Shown here: piece after piece, positions 24,101 through 35,745 of the stretch
Numbering within the stretch: the first letter of the stretch is position 1
Layout: each line of letters opens with the position of its first letter
Assembly: GCA_034008185.1 (NCBI GenBank)
Contig: CM067084.1
Span: 70,962,612-71,026,611, forward strand
Direction of reading: 5' to 3'
DNA: 64,000 nt
Source of the DNA: Gorsachius magnificus
Lineage: Eukaryota > Chordata > Aves > Pelecaniformes > Ardeidae
The notes under the pieces: generated by a model
Told to the model about the DNA's origin: nothing
The model's input: the letters and a program-made list of their open reading frames with translations, nothing else
The model's database searches: none
Translations under genes and position numbers: made by a program

Positions 24101-27100
24101 TTCTTGTCTTAGATTCTTTGGGAAGAAGAGAGGAAGGAAAAAGGGTTGACCAAGAAACAGTCATTTGTAGATCTTGGATGTGGAAATGGTCTACTGGTTC
24201 ATATTCTAAACAATGAAGGGGTAAATAGAGTGCTTTTAAAAATAATAATTAAAAACCAGAGATAGTCAGTATTCTTGTTATGCTTTCCTTTTATCTGGCA
24301 TGCAAATAGCCCAAATTCAGTTAATTCATGTGGCTAAAATAGGATATTGTCACTCTAGTTACCAGGAAAAAAATCCTAGCAGAGCTTTAGAAACCTTTCA
24401 CTTATTTATCTATTTTTATTAGCACAATTCATTTCAATTCAAGGCTGTTTTTCTGAGGTAAGAAACTTAAGAGGGAAAAGAAAAAATAATGGTGTAATTT
24501 AGTTATATTGTAGACAAAGCAAAAAGGAATTGGGAATCTTATTGTAGAGATTCTCTCTCACAAGAGCCTTTAAATGAGATTTTTTTCCTGAACTTAACTT
24601 TATTGAAGTTGAATTCTACTTGTCATGTCCTGAAAATGTTTTTCTATATCTTTAAAAAAACAATCCTGGGATTTGTTAATTGTGAAAATGCCTAACAAAA
24701 TACTGTGCTTTTGGGAGTGAAAATGTAGCAACAGGAAAATTCAGTTTCTTGAGGCATAGTTTCTGAAACAGCAACAACTAAAGGTCAGTGAACAGAACCC
24801 AGTGAATTTGAGTCTGTTCCAGAAAATTGTATTTTCCACTTTTGGGAGAACATGGTAAAATTTGTAGGGGAAATTAGTATCCCCTATAGTAGTCCCAAGT
24901 TCTCCTTACACAAGTTCTCTTATCCTTGTGTGGCTAGAAAAATTTGATCTAATACAAGATGCTATTTTCCCTGTAGATGTTCCTTTTCGTACATCATTAG
25001 GTCATCGCTGCTGTAGTACTGACAAACGTCGACTGTCAGAAAATCACGTGTGTGAGAGTTTTATGAGACTTCTTTAGTCGTTGATTTTGTTTAGTTCTGC
25101 ACAGGGTTCTTGAAGTTCAAATACTATTACTCATGCATTCTTTATTTCTTGCTTCGGTTTCCAGTCCTATTTCGTCTTCCCATCAGTTCAAACAGGGAAA
25201 AGTGTGTTTGGACTCCAGCAGCCTAATTGACTTCAGTAGTTGTAAGGTGGTTCTCCCAGCAAGGACTGTGTAGAATAGCACTCTTCTCTGAGCCCTGTGG
25301 GTGCTACAGTAATACTCGCCTTATGAAAGGTTTTCCTATTTTAAAAACAAACAAACATATAAAAAACAATATTCTAAACATATAAAAAACAATATTCTGC
25401 TTTTACTTTTGTAGAGATCCAGATTTTCAAGAGCGGTTTCAATAGATGTGCCCAGGCAAAATTTCAAACCAGATATATTCTTAATGGTTCCTAGTCTTTC
25501 CCTTCATATTCTGAAGGGAAAGAAGGGATTAAAAGTATTCAGCTTCTGCCTGAAATGGTGAAACTATGTTTCATTATGTGTCTAAATTTTAGTGTGAATG
25601 AAACAATCAGTGTTAATATATATATTTAGTGAGCCTGTTTGACAACTTCTGGTGAAAGTGGTACTTAAAAATTATACTTTTGTTGTTCAAATGTTTCAGC
25701 ATCCAGGTAGAGGAATTGATGTGAGGAGAAGAAAAATATGGGACATGTATGGACCAGAAACTCATTTAGAGGTATTATGCAAATGTATGTCAATCTTACC
25801 GATTTGTAACTTTATTAATTTGTTCATTGCTTCAGGTTGTGTTGATGCAAATGTAATCCAACAGAGTAGGTTACAGGCAGCTGTCTAAAGTAATCCGTGG
25901 GTTTGGTATGATGCCACCCATACGTCTTGGGAGACTATAAAGTAAATTGTAAAGGGGATTATTAGAGCAATGCTGTATCATACCCTTGCATATTTGCAGC
26001 TTATTTTTCAGCTGAGAATAGTATCATTTCCCACTGCATGCACAGACATGCGCACCGTGAAACAATCTCTGATTTTACTGGAAGATCAGTATGAAGCAGC
26101 TTGGTTTGTGTCACTGTACCTCATAAAAGATGCTAGTATCCAGAGTTGTGAGTAGCTTATTCTTGACAGTGATTCTGACCTTCTAGTGCTATGTGGTATT
26201 TTGGGAACAAAAGTGTTGTTGAACCTCAAAGGAGCCAATCCTCTGCTGTACTGAATTTGTGGTAAGTTATTGCAATAATAGCCTTCAAAAAAAAAAGAAC
26301 AGGAAAATGGGTCTGAAAGAGGGATTATATTTCAAATTCCACATTAGCATTTTTATGAGAACAGGAACATTCATTTTAACTCTCTCAAAAATTGTCAGCT
26401 TTCGGTATATTACAGGAATTTTCCACCTGTAGCTGTTCTGTAGTATTTTTGTTTAAATGTTAATTTAACATATCTTTGAATACTAACAACTAACATTAAA
26501 TCAACAAAAGAGCAGCAGTTTTCACAGATGGGAGGTGGAGCTTTCACAGTCTTGTGCAGCCTTCTCTTTGCCACCCTGCCATTTTGGGTACAGATTGCCC
26601 AAACTGCCAGATTCTTTTACTGCAGTCTGCAACCAGATCTTAGCTGAAAAGCTTCAAGAAACAATCCAAATCATCAAGCTGTGGTGCTCCTTCATCCCTG
26701 TTGTACTATATTAGGGCACTTATGATCATACCAAACAGCCATCGTCTCTTTTCCTTCATGTTATATATTCCTTTTTCTGCCCCTCTTTCTGTATTATGGA
26801 AATCTTTGAATTTTGTATATTCCTTTCATATTAAGGTCTGGCTGTTTACAGCTTCTCGGGTTTCTTGACTCATAGGGAAACTTCTAAGCGTCCGCTGTCC
26901 CTCTCTGCAGCATGAGGGAACAAAATAGAGAGGGATTGGTTTTACTCATCTTTTTTAAAAGAAAAAAAAGAATTCCCAGAGAACACTTGAAACAACCAGA
27001 CAGAAACAATAAAAATATCCAAAATATGCTTATAAGGAGAGAACTAATTTATGTGGGAAGGATCTGTACAACTAACAGAAAGGGTGAAATGATTTTGCAA

Positions 27101-30100
27101 GGCTCCTGTAGCCACAGGAGCCACAGAAGGAGAAAGCACCGGCTCACAGCCTTTTGTTATGCTCGAAGCTAATTTTGTTTTGATCTTTACTTAAAGCATG
27201 AGTTGCAGGATGAATATCACCATCTGTGACATTCAGCGCCAATACTGACAATATAAATGAATGTAACAGGTGGCACTCTGCATCACCAAACTGCTGTCAG
27301 ACATGGTGAATACAAATTTAATTATGGGTGACTGTCAAAATGTGGAGTATGGCACTGATAATTCATGCTATGCCTAAACCGAATGACTGAAACTGATATG
27401 TAATGTAGGAGTAATTTGTTTAATCAACCATAAGAAAACACTTATCAAACACTTGGTTTAACATCTACTAACCTGCCAAAAAGAAATTTGTTACATGTAT
27501 TACCTAGACTATATGTATGTATATACATAACTAAAAAATGTCAGAGATAGTGTTTAAAGTGAACAATAATACACCATACTGATAATTAAAACACCTAGCA
27601 GTGCTTTCAGAAGAGGGGAATTGGGATGCAGTAGAGGTAGTCTGAGATTTCTGAAATTCCCTATTAAGTGTTGTTTTTTTAAATTCCTATACAGATACTA
27701 TTTTGCATATACAAGTGAATTTTGGCTTCATAAAACATGCATTTTGTATATAAAATGAGAGTATGGATATCATTTTCAGGGCTTTTCTAAAGGTCTGTGG
27801 AGATTCAAATTTGAAACTTTTTTTTCAAGTCTGCCCAATAATTATTTTGAGATTCATATACATTTTTAAAGAAGAGTGTGTTATATGTAATTCCGTAGTA
27901 TCAACATCTTTAAGTACTTTCTTTGCTGAACTTAGTTCTAGGTAAGAAAATGTGTGTGTGAGAAAGACAAACATTAAAGGCACTTTAAAAATTCTTCTGT
28001 ATGAAGAATTCATCCCGTTTGGTGGTTGGTTTTAGGTTTTTTGGTTGGTGTTTGGTTGCTTGGGATTTTTGTTTGGGTTTGGTTTTTTTTTTAAGACTAT
28101 CAGAATAGGGTATTCTTGAGACTAATAACTATTCTGTGAGTCAATATTGTGGTGGGAAGGCTTCTGTGCTGATGTCTCCTCAGTCCATATATATTGAATT
28201 TCCATGAGGCAAAATGCTATTCTAAAGGCCAACAAAGAAGCCTTCTTTCTCTGACCTAGTTTCCTATTTTTGTTCCTGATCTTGCACATATCATAAGGTG
28301 GTCTTGACACAACTTGGAAGTGCATGGAATGACAACATGGACAAAAGGGAAAGTTTTAGGCTGGATTAGGTTTATTACAGGTGAATGATAAAGTGTGAAA
28401 AGTGGTGTTCTGTGTATTAGAATTTGATTTGGGAAGAGTCTGTGAAAGAAGAGAAGGTAGTAGTGAAGCTGTGTTCTGATTAATTGCTGTGTGAGTCCTA
28501 GTTCTGTAAGACGTAGCAAATTAAGTGTTTTTCTGAAAAATTGAGTCCAGACATACATGTGTCAGAAGGAGACTGGCAAGAAATTGTAAGCCAATGTGTG
28601 ATACTTGTTTACAAATATTTAGTGTGCCAGCTATCTTAATCAGAATTGTTATTCCACTCTTTAACCGATATTTTGTGGGTAGCTGTTGCTAAATTACTTC
28701 TTGTAGCTATAAAAAAGTACTGCCTGGCGAAAGTGCAGATTGAGGAAAATGGTGGTTGATGTCTGTGATTCTCATTCACCTTGTATTTGTCAGCTTGTAT
28801 GATTTTTGTAATGTTGCTTAGTCCTTCAAATGCATTTTACCTGTTAATAAAGAAACCTGTAATAAAATGTCTTAATGTATTATTTGTTTTTTTAGGAATC
28901 TACAATCATTCCAGGTGACAGTCATCTCTTTCCAGATACTGACTGGCTCATAGGAAACCATTCCGATGAATTGACACCATGGATACCTGTAATTGCAGCT
29001 AGGTATTGTGGAGGGGAGGGAAGGAATTAAAGAACAAAACAAAACACACATAGGTAACTATGTGTGCTTGGTGAAAACTGTTGCTTTTGCAGCTACAACT
29101 GCTGTCCTTGCAGGACTTGCTGCTTTTGATGCCAGTTGATTGTTTTTATGAAATGTTTCTCTTCCTGTGGAGAAGCACAGATGTAGTACTTACTTTCTCA
29201 TAGAATTCAGTACAGGATTTTGCTTTTGAAGTTCAAAAAACAGAACTGATTTTTATTCTTTAGATGTGAATCTGTTGTTTGGGGTTTTTTTTAAATTAAA
29301 TTGCTGTTGGTTCTGCCTTTCCTTGAACCGTTGTGCTCTTCACAAGCAGCTGCAATAGTTTAATAGGTAGAGATTTAGTCCTGCAAACCAAGTTGGCACA
29401 GTAATTTGCTATAGCAAATACATTGTGAAACAGTTGGTTTTGATGATGCTAATAGATGTACTGAAAGAGGAGGATATAAATACTATTTCATGAAGCTCTG
29501 TCACTTAATAAAAATTTCCATTATTGCTTTTATCTAATGGGTTATTTGTTAAATTTGTGTGTTCTCTGAAACAACTTCCCATTCAGCAGTTTGTTATCCT
29601 TTTTGTAGGTCTTCCTATTCGTGTTGCTACTTTGTGCTGCCATGTTGCTTCTTTGATTTCCATGGAAAATACAGCCGAAGACAAAGCAAGAAAACTCAGT
29701 ACAGAGAATATCTTGATTTTGTTGCACAAGTGGGATTTGTATGCGGCTTTCATGTGGAAGAAGATTGCCTTAGAATTCCATCAACAAAAAGGGTAATTTT
29801 GGACTGTGTAGGGCTTTTGTCTTTTTTTTTTCTTTAGAAGCTGCAAGCTGTCTGAAGCGTATGGATGTTTGTTCATTATTATTGTTGTAAGCTAAGGCTA
29901 TAGGCAGTTGCATTACTTGAGACATAGGTGCAATCCGAAAAACAAGAAAGAATGGAAGGGTTTGTGGTTATTTCTTGTGCCACCCTATAGGATGGAAAAC
30001 TTATAAAACTCATTTTTTGCCTTAATTTTTCCAGCTGCCTATGTTGCTTATTTGTATGTAACTTTGCTGGTTTTCATGTCCCGTGAAATTAAAAGTGAAA

Positions 30101-33100
30101 TGTTCTCAGAGTAGGAAGAGGTGTCCAGCTTTAATTTTGTAAATGATCTGAGGGTCAGATACAATCTTTTTGTTCTGTGCTTGTATGGCATGATGGATTT
30201 TGGTTTGATTACTGGATTTCTTCTGTGGCACCAAGAAAACTAAAATTTGGATACCTTTGGATGTTATTGAGTATTGAGTTTGAATGGATATCTCCTGTAG
30301 GGAGATTTAGAAGCCTGCATAAGATATGTTCAGGTTGGGGGGGTGCGTGTAAGCACGGGGCTCTCTATAAATGGTGATTTACCTGTTCCTAATAAAATAG
30401 GTGTGCCTTATTGGAAAAAATAGGACCTATCCACCTACAGAATGTGCTGTGATTGACAAGCAGATAACACAGTATATTAACAATCGTCAAACCTGTGCTA
30501 TGGTCACGTGTGACAGAAGAGTTGGATTTAATCATAAGGATCATTCTGGTGCGTGCAAAGAAGGAGGCTCAGAACTTCCTGAAGATGAGACTGATACTGC
30601 TGGTAGAATTTGGATGCCTGGATTTCAACCCAGAGAAAAAGTAGAACAAATCAGAAATTGTGCTTCACTCCCTCGGGATTTTGTAGATGACGTGGTTCTC
30701 GATGTGGCAAACTTGCTGTTAAATGTGACCCCCCAAAAATCATGTTCTAATATGCATGGTGGAAATATGAATATGTGGAATCAAGGAGGTGAGACTGTCT
30801 TTCCTTTGTATTATCTTTTGCTGGTAGAGGATCTTTTCTAATTAATTTATGTTTGTAAATTCAGTAAGTGAAATAGATTTTAGGAAATAACAAGAACAGT
30901 GTAGCAATCAAAGGCTTTTTTTGCTCTCTCACTATGTTTCATTGCACACTGGGATGCAAATAAGGCAGTTAAGAATATTTTGAAATCTGTGTGCGTTTTT
31001 TCCCACTACACTTAAATACTAGGACAGAATCAATTTTTATTTAAAAAAACAAACCAGAACTCCTTCCCATTTCCAAACCAGAACACTCTACATCTATATG
31101 GGGAGAATATTAAGTTTCTTTTTAGATAGTTACATAATAACTGGCTATAATGCTATAAAAATTCTGTAAGATTTTTTTTCTGTAAGAGGTGCTTTGAAGT
31201 GCCATTTGGTTACATCTTGATTAGGAATTTTTAGTTTAGTCTTAGGAAGAAAAAGAATAGAAGTTGCTGTTAATTTTGAAAGCATTTAGTTAATTCTCAC
31301 TATCTTTCCATTTTCCTCTGTCCGTTTTTATTATTTACTCACTGTAGTTTGTCATATGTTACCATTATAGGAGATCTTTAGAGTCTTTCTCTATTCTCTA
31401 ACTACGTGCATGTAAACAGTGGTGACTGAAATAAGGGCTATATGCTACTGTAAAAAAAGCGGGGAAAATAAAAAATGTGTCTATTTGTGAAATGTGAAAA
31501 TTCTGACTTTAGTCCTGTAGGATGAAAGTGCTGTTTTACAGACAATATACATATAAAATATCTTATGCATGATATTGGGAGTACAAAGTTGCTGCAGTAC
31601 TGGTAAATAATTCATAGATTCTGCTCATAATCATTAATCTATATAAAAGTTAGATTTTATTAGTATTTTTTATAATATACATTTATATACACCATTATTT
31701 ATTGCAGAAAGCCTTTCCTTGAAAGAAGTAGCAGAACACTTAAATAAAGAGACTTTAAAAAGGCTAAAGAGTGAATATGGAGGCCTGCAGACACTACTCA
31801 AGAACAATCATCAAGTTTTTGAAGGTAAAGAAGGGGTTTTGGTGTTTTGTTTTTCTTTAATCACCTATTTTATCTCCTCTATATGCAGTTAACTGAAAAA
31901 TTACTACAGTGGTTGTTTTTTTTAACTGCTTTCTATACCTCTGTGGAAAACTGAATACTTTCTGTTCCCATTGCTCCAAGATACGATTAGTAAAACTCTT
32001 GAATGAGATTGGTAAGGCATCTATCAGCAAAGAGTTGTTCTAGACCAACTGTATCTGAAAAGACAACCCTTTAGTTGAAGTGGATAATTTAATGCTGTTA
32101 TTTGACTTAGAGAATTTTTATTTTTCTATGAAGTATTGATGATTTTGGGGCCATCAAATGCAGAGAGTATTTACTAAAGCATTTAGCCGAGACTTAGTCT
32201 GGTCTTACCAAGCCCCACAGTGTAAATGCCAACACAAAATAAATCTGGTCTCCATAAGAACCTGTAACTGTGAGGCTTGATGAGTTGATAGAGCCTGTGG
32301 TAGCATGGCAGAAAGGATTCAGCAGCAATTTTCTGTGGTTGGCTGTGTTTCTTGATAGCTGGTTTGGGGGGGGTTCCCTTTTTGTAATATGGTGATGGTG
32401 TGTTTTGGTTTGTTGGTTTTGTTTGGTGGTTTTTTTTTGTCAGTGTGGAGTTTTGCAAAAGTAATGTCTAGCTTTGCAGTAATACCAGAACTTCAAGATA
32501 AAACCTTGGGTTTATGAGTATTTAAGGCTACTTAAAGACTTGGAGGTGTGTCAACTTCTTGTGTCCCAACCACTTGCATCAGCTGTAAAATGTTGATGAA
32601 CTAATCCATGGCAAATCATGCTGAGTGTGCAGCCTAGTTGCTGCCAGTGGTGAACTTAGCCAAGTTTAGCGCCCATGAAGGATTTCTGTACACTTGGCAA
32701 TTATAAAATGTGAAGCCATACTGAAATCCTTTTGAATTACCATCCATTGAAAAGAGTTGGTCACGTTGCATTCATTATGTGTCTGAATTTGATTCCCTGT
32801 CATTAGGGATAGGTGGAATAGATTTACAACCTGTTACATGGAATGAACATTTTAATTTGGCATGGATGCTGTCAGGACATTTGGACATTACTTTGGAAGA
32901 AAGACTGGGATTAAGGCCAAATCTTTCTCAGTAATTTGCATCACATGGAAAGTCCCTGGAGCTTCAGTAGAGGCCATTTGATTCTTCTCTTCAGCAGCAT
33001 GTCACCATAACAAGGGACTTCTACCAGTGGGTGGTCTGGAAGGACATTCAACTTTACTCAAGTGTTTCTCTTTAAAAGAGAAGGAAAATGGATGGATGCA

Positions 33101-34495
33101 CACACACAAAAGGGGCTTAGAGTAACTGATCTGCAGCAGTTTCTTTTGGTCAGGCATCTTGTTCAATACTGGACTGATATTCTAGGGAAAAAAAAAACTT
33201 GATCATAAATAGCACTATATCTGCTCATTTTTCTCATTTTTGAGAGAGATTTTAAAGCTCTGCTGAACCCACTTCTGGATTGGCTTTGTATGGGTTTAGG
33301 TCTATTTGTGTATCACAAGGAAACCAGGAGGGATGAATTCATCCAGGCCTGAATGTGTGATATTACGCTTTCACTGGAATAGTTAGCCTTTGAATAGTGA
33401 TTGTCAAAATGCAGAATGGTATCAGTTAACTACGCCAAGCTACAAGTGTGTGATACAGAAGGTATGATTGACGCAGAATATGAAAATTGAGCATGGCAAC
33501 TTCGAAGTGGCAGATTCTTCCGTCCTCATTTTCACTGTTGTTTTTCATCTATGTTTTTGCTTTCTCTCTTACTTTCTTCCTTTTACTCTGTTTTGTTTAC
33601 AAATTTAAGGAGTTGACAGAGGTTCACAAACATGTGCGTGCAGTTTATGGTCCTAACACAGCAAATAAATTTAAAAAAAGTCAAATCTTTATTAACCAAT
33701 GATGGTTCACTGTTGATTCATATGAAGGATTAGACTTGTCATCTCTTTGGTGCACTGTTTTTCTGGGTCAGTGAACCATTGTCTTTGCAAGAGCATTTCT
33801 GTGTAGTGAAAGTAGTACAAGAATTGTATTAGATTTTTGCTGGTAATCATATTTTAAGTATGGACTAATAAAGTCCTTTGAACACAGGAAGGATTACAGT
33901 TCTTGAAGTTGAAAGTTCTTTGTCAGGACTTGCAATCTAAATTCAGAGGATTTTACTCTAAATGATCGTAACTGTTATATTTAAAACAAACCAACCTCTA
34001 CAAAGATGCCTCAAACTATTCAGCATCACAGTAAAACATGTCACAGGGAAATCAATCAATTCTTCTTTAGACCATGTCTATATTGTGTAGGTTTGTTGTG
34101 CACTTCTTTCTATTTCTGTACAAATGACACATTTGGTTTTGCCTGAGTGATCCATTTGTATAATATATATTTTATTCCCAGAATGTCACTATGCATTTTT
34201 TCCAGTACAATTCCCATGGCTGTCTATTAACAGCTGCATTTTTGTTTGCTTTTAAATCTTAGTTCTAAATGGGAGAGTTCATATTCGTGACTGGAGAAAA
34301 GAGAAACCATCAAGGAAAACTAAGCCTGAAGTGAAACGACGCCTTTCAGCTGAAGCATTTAAAACACGTCTCTGTTGGTTTTTCATTCATCATCCCGATG
34401 GTTGTTCTTTGCCTTCTGAATCTTGCCCCTATGCTCATGGTACTGAGGAACTAAGGCAGTCTCAGATTATTAAAAAGAAAAAACATATACAGTAA
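17631..34495 (+). CDS. TRMT44: TRMT44, tRNA(Ser) uridine-44 2'-O-methyltransferase
   Basis: TRMT44 (METTL19; yeast Trm44) uses S-adenosylmethionine to methylate the 2'-O of uridine 44 in serine tRNA (family knowledge). Exons 2-11 are 18714-18831, 19679-19898, 21193-21261, 24113-24220, 25700-25771, 28896-29002, 29609-29792, 30401-30788, 31708-31824 and 34263-34495. All have GT/AG ends and join in frame into 538 residues plus stop. Domains in order: conserved DVYNGTVTFLPLEE and YPKLAWLGNDLL; SAM motif FVDLGCGNGLLVHIL; GRGIDVRRRKIWDMYGP; IGNHSDELTPWIPVIAAR; FVLPCCFFDF; a long variable linker in exon 9; and a C-terminal CCCH zinc finger. Exon 1 encodes the family N-terminus but shows a frame change in a G tract, and its 3' end is uncertain. 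Exons 2-11 show no disabling change. Confidence 0.96.
18284..18314 (+). CDS. TRMT44: Candidate 31-nt TRMT44 micro-exon
   Basis: The segment lies between an acceptor-like CTTAG and a strong donor GTGAGT. It reads GSIVGDMKTS plus a final G. That G and the AT that opens exon 2 form the expected aspartate codon of DVYNG. If exon 1 ends at 18135, the phases of all three exons agree. Human TRMT44 has no obvious matching residues, so it could be lineage-specific or chance. Confidence 0.3.
18714..18831 (+). CDS. TRMT44: TRMT44 exon 2
   Basis: It opens with AT (codon completed by a G from the previous exon) and encodes (D)VYNGTVTFLPLEESSEGK through IYQIQLTHIKDEE, matching human DVLNGTITFLPLEEDDEG. 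It ends TG before GTAAGT; the split tryptophan codon is completed in exon 3. Confidence 0.93.
19614..19634 (+). repeat. T21 homopolymer before TRMT44 exon 3
   Basis: The tract lies 44 nt upstream of the exon 3 acceptor. Confidence 0.9.
19679..19898 (+). CDS. TRMT44: TRMT44 exon 3
   Basis: One nt plus 73 codons: SVSVVAPFPEDWFSDGVAYP, then LAKW-type residues SKLAKWSVEQKPSDFKSTLS and ending KYKEMVK before GTAAGT. It aligns closely to the human exon. The acceptor TTTTAAAG follows a T21 tract at 19614-19634, and a T26 tract at 19986-20011 lies downstream. Confidence 0.95.
19986..20011 (+). repeat. T26 homopolymer after TRMT44 exon 3
   Basis: The tract lies 87 nt downstream of the exon 3 donor. 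Confidence 0.9.
20163..20414 (-). other. Unrecognised antisense open block in TRMT44 intron 3
   Basis: The minus strand reads open for 83 codons. It starts DSWDKPVLQHC right after an acceptor-like TAATTTTTCAG and includes ERRINIASKFKKS and TVDDLVFTSTDLPLSSYLKG before a TAA at 20163. The composition looks protein-like and is not low complexity. I recognise no family, and no partner exon was found nearby. It could be an exon of a nested antisense gene, a decayed retrocopy, or chance. Confidence 0.2.
21193..21261 (+). CDS. TRMT44: TRMT44 exon 4
   Basis: There are 23 codons, VWPEVTDPEKFVYEDVAIAT then YLL, phase 0 at both ends, with acceptor CTGAAG and donor GTAGGG. It is nearly identical to the human protein. 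Confidence 0.95.
22476..22533 (+). mobile_element. Truncated CR1 LINE 3' tail
   Basis: A segment reading GTTGGATTG...CCTTCCAGCTGAACTATTC and ending in TATTCTATTATTC resembles the CR1 3' end, which normally carries a GTTGGACT...CCTTCCA block followed by ATTCTATG repeats. It is short and degraded. Confidence 0.45.
24113..24220 (+). CDS. TRMT44: TRMT44 exon 5 (SAM-binding motif I)
   Basis: There are 36 codons, from ILWEEERKEKG to VHILNNEG. DLGCGNG at 24170-24190 is methyltransferase motif I, which binds S-adenosylmethionine. The acceptor is TCTTAG and the donor GTAAAT; phase 0 at both ends. Confidence 0.96.
25353..25398. repeat. Perfect 23-bp tandem duplication
   Basis: Two identical adjacent 23-nt units (25353-25375 and 25376-25398), A-rich, within TRMT44 intron 5. 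Confidence 0.9.
25700..25771 (+). CDS. TRMT44: TRMT44 exon 6
   Basis: There are 24 codons, HPGRGIDVRRRKIWDMYGPE then THLE. The GxGxD-type segment follows motif I and fits the acidic end of the second strand of a Rossmann methyltransferase fold. The acceptor is TTTCAG and the donor GTATTA. Confidence 0.95.
28896..29002 (+). CDS. TRMT44: TRMT44 exon 7
   Basis: There are 35 codons plus 2 nt, from ESTIIPGDSHLFPD to WLIGNHSDELTPWIPVIAA, followed by a split arginine codon. The IGNHSDELTPWIP block is the strongest family signature. The acceptor is TTTTAG and the donor GTATTG. Confidence 0.96.
29609..29792 (+). CDS. TRMT44: TRMT44 exon 8
   Basis: One nt plus 61 codons, SSYSCCYFVLPCCFFDFHGK through EEDCLRIPSTKR. 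It matches human FVLPCCFFDF and YSRRQSKKTQYREYLDF and completes the methyltransferase domain. The acceptor is TTGTAG and the donor GTAATT. Confidence 0.96.
30401..30788 (+). CDS. TRMT44: TRMT44 exon 9 (variable linker)
   Basis: There are 129 codons plus 1 nt. It begins VCLIGKNRTYPP, carries a poorly conserved linker, then regains the family block WMPGFQPREKVEQIRNCASL followed by PRDFVDDVVLDVANLLL. The donor is GTGAGA at 30789, phase 1. Confidence 0.94.
31708..31824 (+). CDS. TRMT44: TRMT44 exon 10
   Basis: It encodes ESLSLKEVAEHLNKETLKRL then KSEYGGLQTLLKNNHQVFE, matching human SLAEVANELDTETLRRLKRE. The acceptor is TTGCAG and the donor GTAAAG; both boundaries are phase 1. Confidence 0.95.
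34263..34495 (+). CDS. TRMT44: TRMT44 exon 11 (CCCH zinc finger, stop)
   Basis: It encodes (V)LNGRVHIRDWRKEK, a basic stretch, and a CCCH finger of spacing C-x9-C-x6-C-x3-H at 34373-34438, then a lysine-rich tail and TAA at 34493-34495. The human protein ends in the same finger. The finger probably contributes to RNA binding, an inference from CCCH proteins in general. Confidence 0.96.
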
Positions 34496-35304
34496 TAAAA
34501 TGCTGCCACTTATTTTTAAACTTGTGTACATAACTGAATCTGTGATTGACTTGGGGACTGCCTAGTGCATGAAGATCTGTACAATATGGAGGATTTTCCA
34601 CATTCCTGTGCATCTTATTTTCCAGTTGGTTTAAAAGTGCTCCTGTATTTTTAATTCTTTAATTTTTTTATTAAATGGAAAAGGTATAGTAAAGTATACT
34701 CTTTGATTTTATCATGGCTTGTCTAACATGCATTTGTATAAGTAGTAAAGTTACTACTAGGACACTCTTCATGATCGTCAATCAGATCAAATGTACGTCA
34801 TGCAGCATTTTCAAAACCTGAAAATGAGCTGTCTTGTTCCAAATTTTCCAGGAGGATTTATGGTTTCTTATGACTCTCAGTGGCTCTTGGGAATCAGAAA
34901 TTGTGAGAGATTTCACTCCTGCCTGACCTGACAGCTTTCTCTCCATGTTGTTATGGAGTAATATAATACTGCATTCTATTCTTGCTTTCTTGGTCAGACC
35001 CTAGTCCTTTCCTTCTTTTTTGTACTGATTCAGAATGAGTGTTGGTTTGAAGAATAACTTTCTGGAAAAATATTGTGGAAGTCTTTGCATGTAGGTGTAG
35101 GTTTTTAGGGCTCTGTAGGCCATACTATCCTTTCCCTCTTTTTTTAAAGTAAGGAGTAACAATAGAAAATATATTTAATAATATTGGAATGGTAGGGTCT
35201 CTGCTTATCAGGTAACAAAGGAATGTCTTAGTGCCTTTAGGTGGTTAAGATTTTCTTTGGTAGACTACTATTTTCTTTAAAAGGTTTAACTTTTAAAGTT
35301 AAAC
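34496..35304 (+). other. TRMT44: TRMT44 3' UTR and downstream sequence
   Basis: AT-rich with no coding block. An ATTAAA at 34670-34675, about 180 nt past the stop, is the best polyadenylation signal seen. An AATAAA overlaps the stop at 34494-34499 and is too close to be the likely signal. Confidence 0.45.
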
Positions 35305-35745
35305 ACTCATCCAAAGAAGGGCAACGAAGCTGGTGAAGGGTCTGGAGCACAAGTCTTATGAGGTGCATCTGAGGGAACTGGGGTTGTTTTAGCCTGGAGA
35401 AAATGAGACTGAAAGGAGACCTTATCGCCCTCTACAACTACCTGAAAGGAGGTCGTAGTGAGGTGGGGGTCGGTCTCTTCTCCCAAATAACAAGTGATAG
35501 GGTGAGAGAAAGCTGCCTCAGGTTTAGATTGGTTCTTAGGAAAAATTTCTTCACTGAAAGGGTTGTCAAGCACTGGAACGGCTGCCCAGGAAAGTGGTTA
35601 AGTCCCCATCCCTTGAGATATTTAAAAGACATGTAGACATGGTGCTTAGGAACATGGTTTAGTGGTGGACTTCGCAGTGTTAGGTTAACAGTTGGACTTG
35701 ATGATCTTAAAGGTCTTTTCCAATCTAAATGATTCTATGGCTATG
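35305..35745 (+). mobile_element. CR1 LINE, 5'-truncated 3' end
   Basis: About 440 bp matching the avian CR1 3' region in sense orientation: GGGCAACGAAGCTGGTGAAG, then AGGAGACCTTATCGC, then TTCTTCACTGAAAGGGTTGT, then GTTGGACTTGATGATCTTAA and a final GATTCTATGG. It includes the C-terminus of the reverse transcriptase ORF and the 3' UTR. It is moderately diverged and 5'-truncated, as most CR1 copies are. Confidence 0.95.

Larger units (their letters stand above)
18832..34262 (+). other. TRMT44 introns 2-10
   Basis: Introns at 18832-19678, 19899-21192, 21262-24112, 24221-25699, 25772-28895, 29003-29608, 29793-30400, 30789-31707 and 31825-34262. Contents noted: a CR1 tail near 22.5 kb, a 23-bp tandem duplication at 25353-25398, G/T-rich low complexity at about 28017-28093 and 32340-32445, and an inverted repeat at 33697-33781. 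No RNA gene is recognised. An unassigned antisense open block lies at 20163-20414. Confidence 0.8.

Noticed and set aside
34494..34499. AATAAA overlapping the TRMT44 stop as polyadenylation signal
   Set aside because: It would leave almost no 3' UTR; ATTAAA at 34670 is more plausible.
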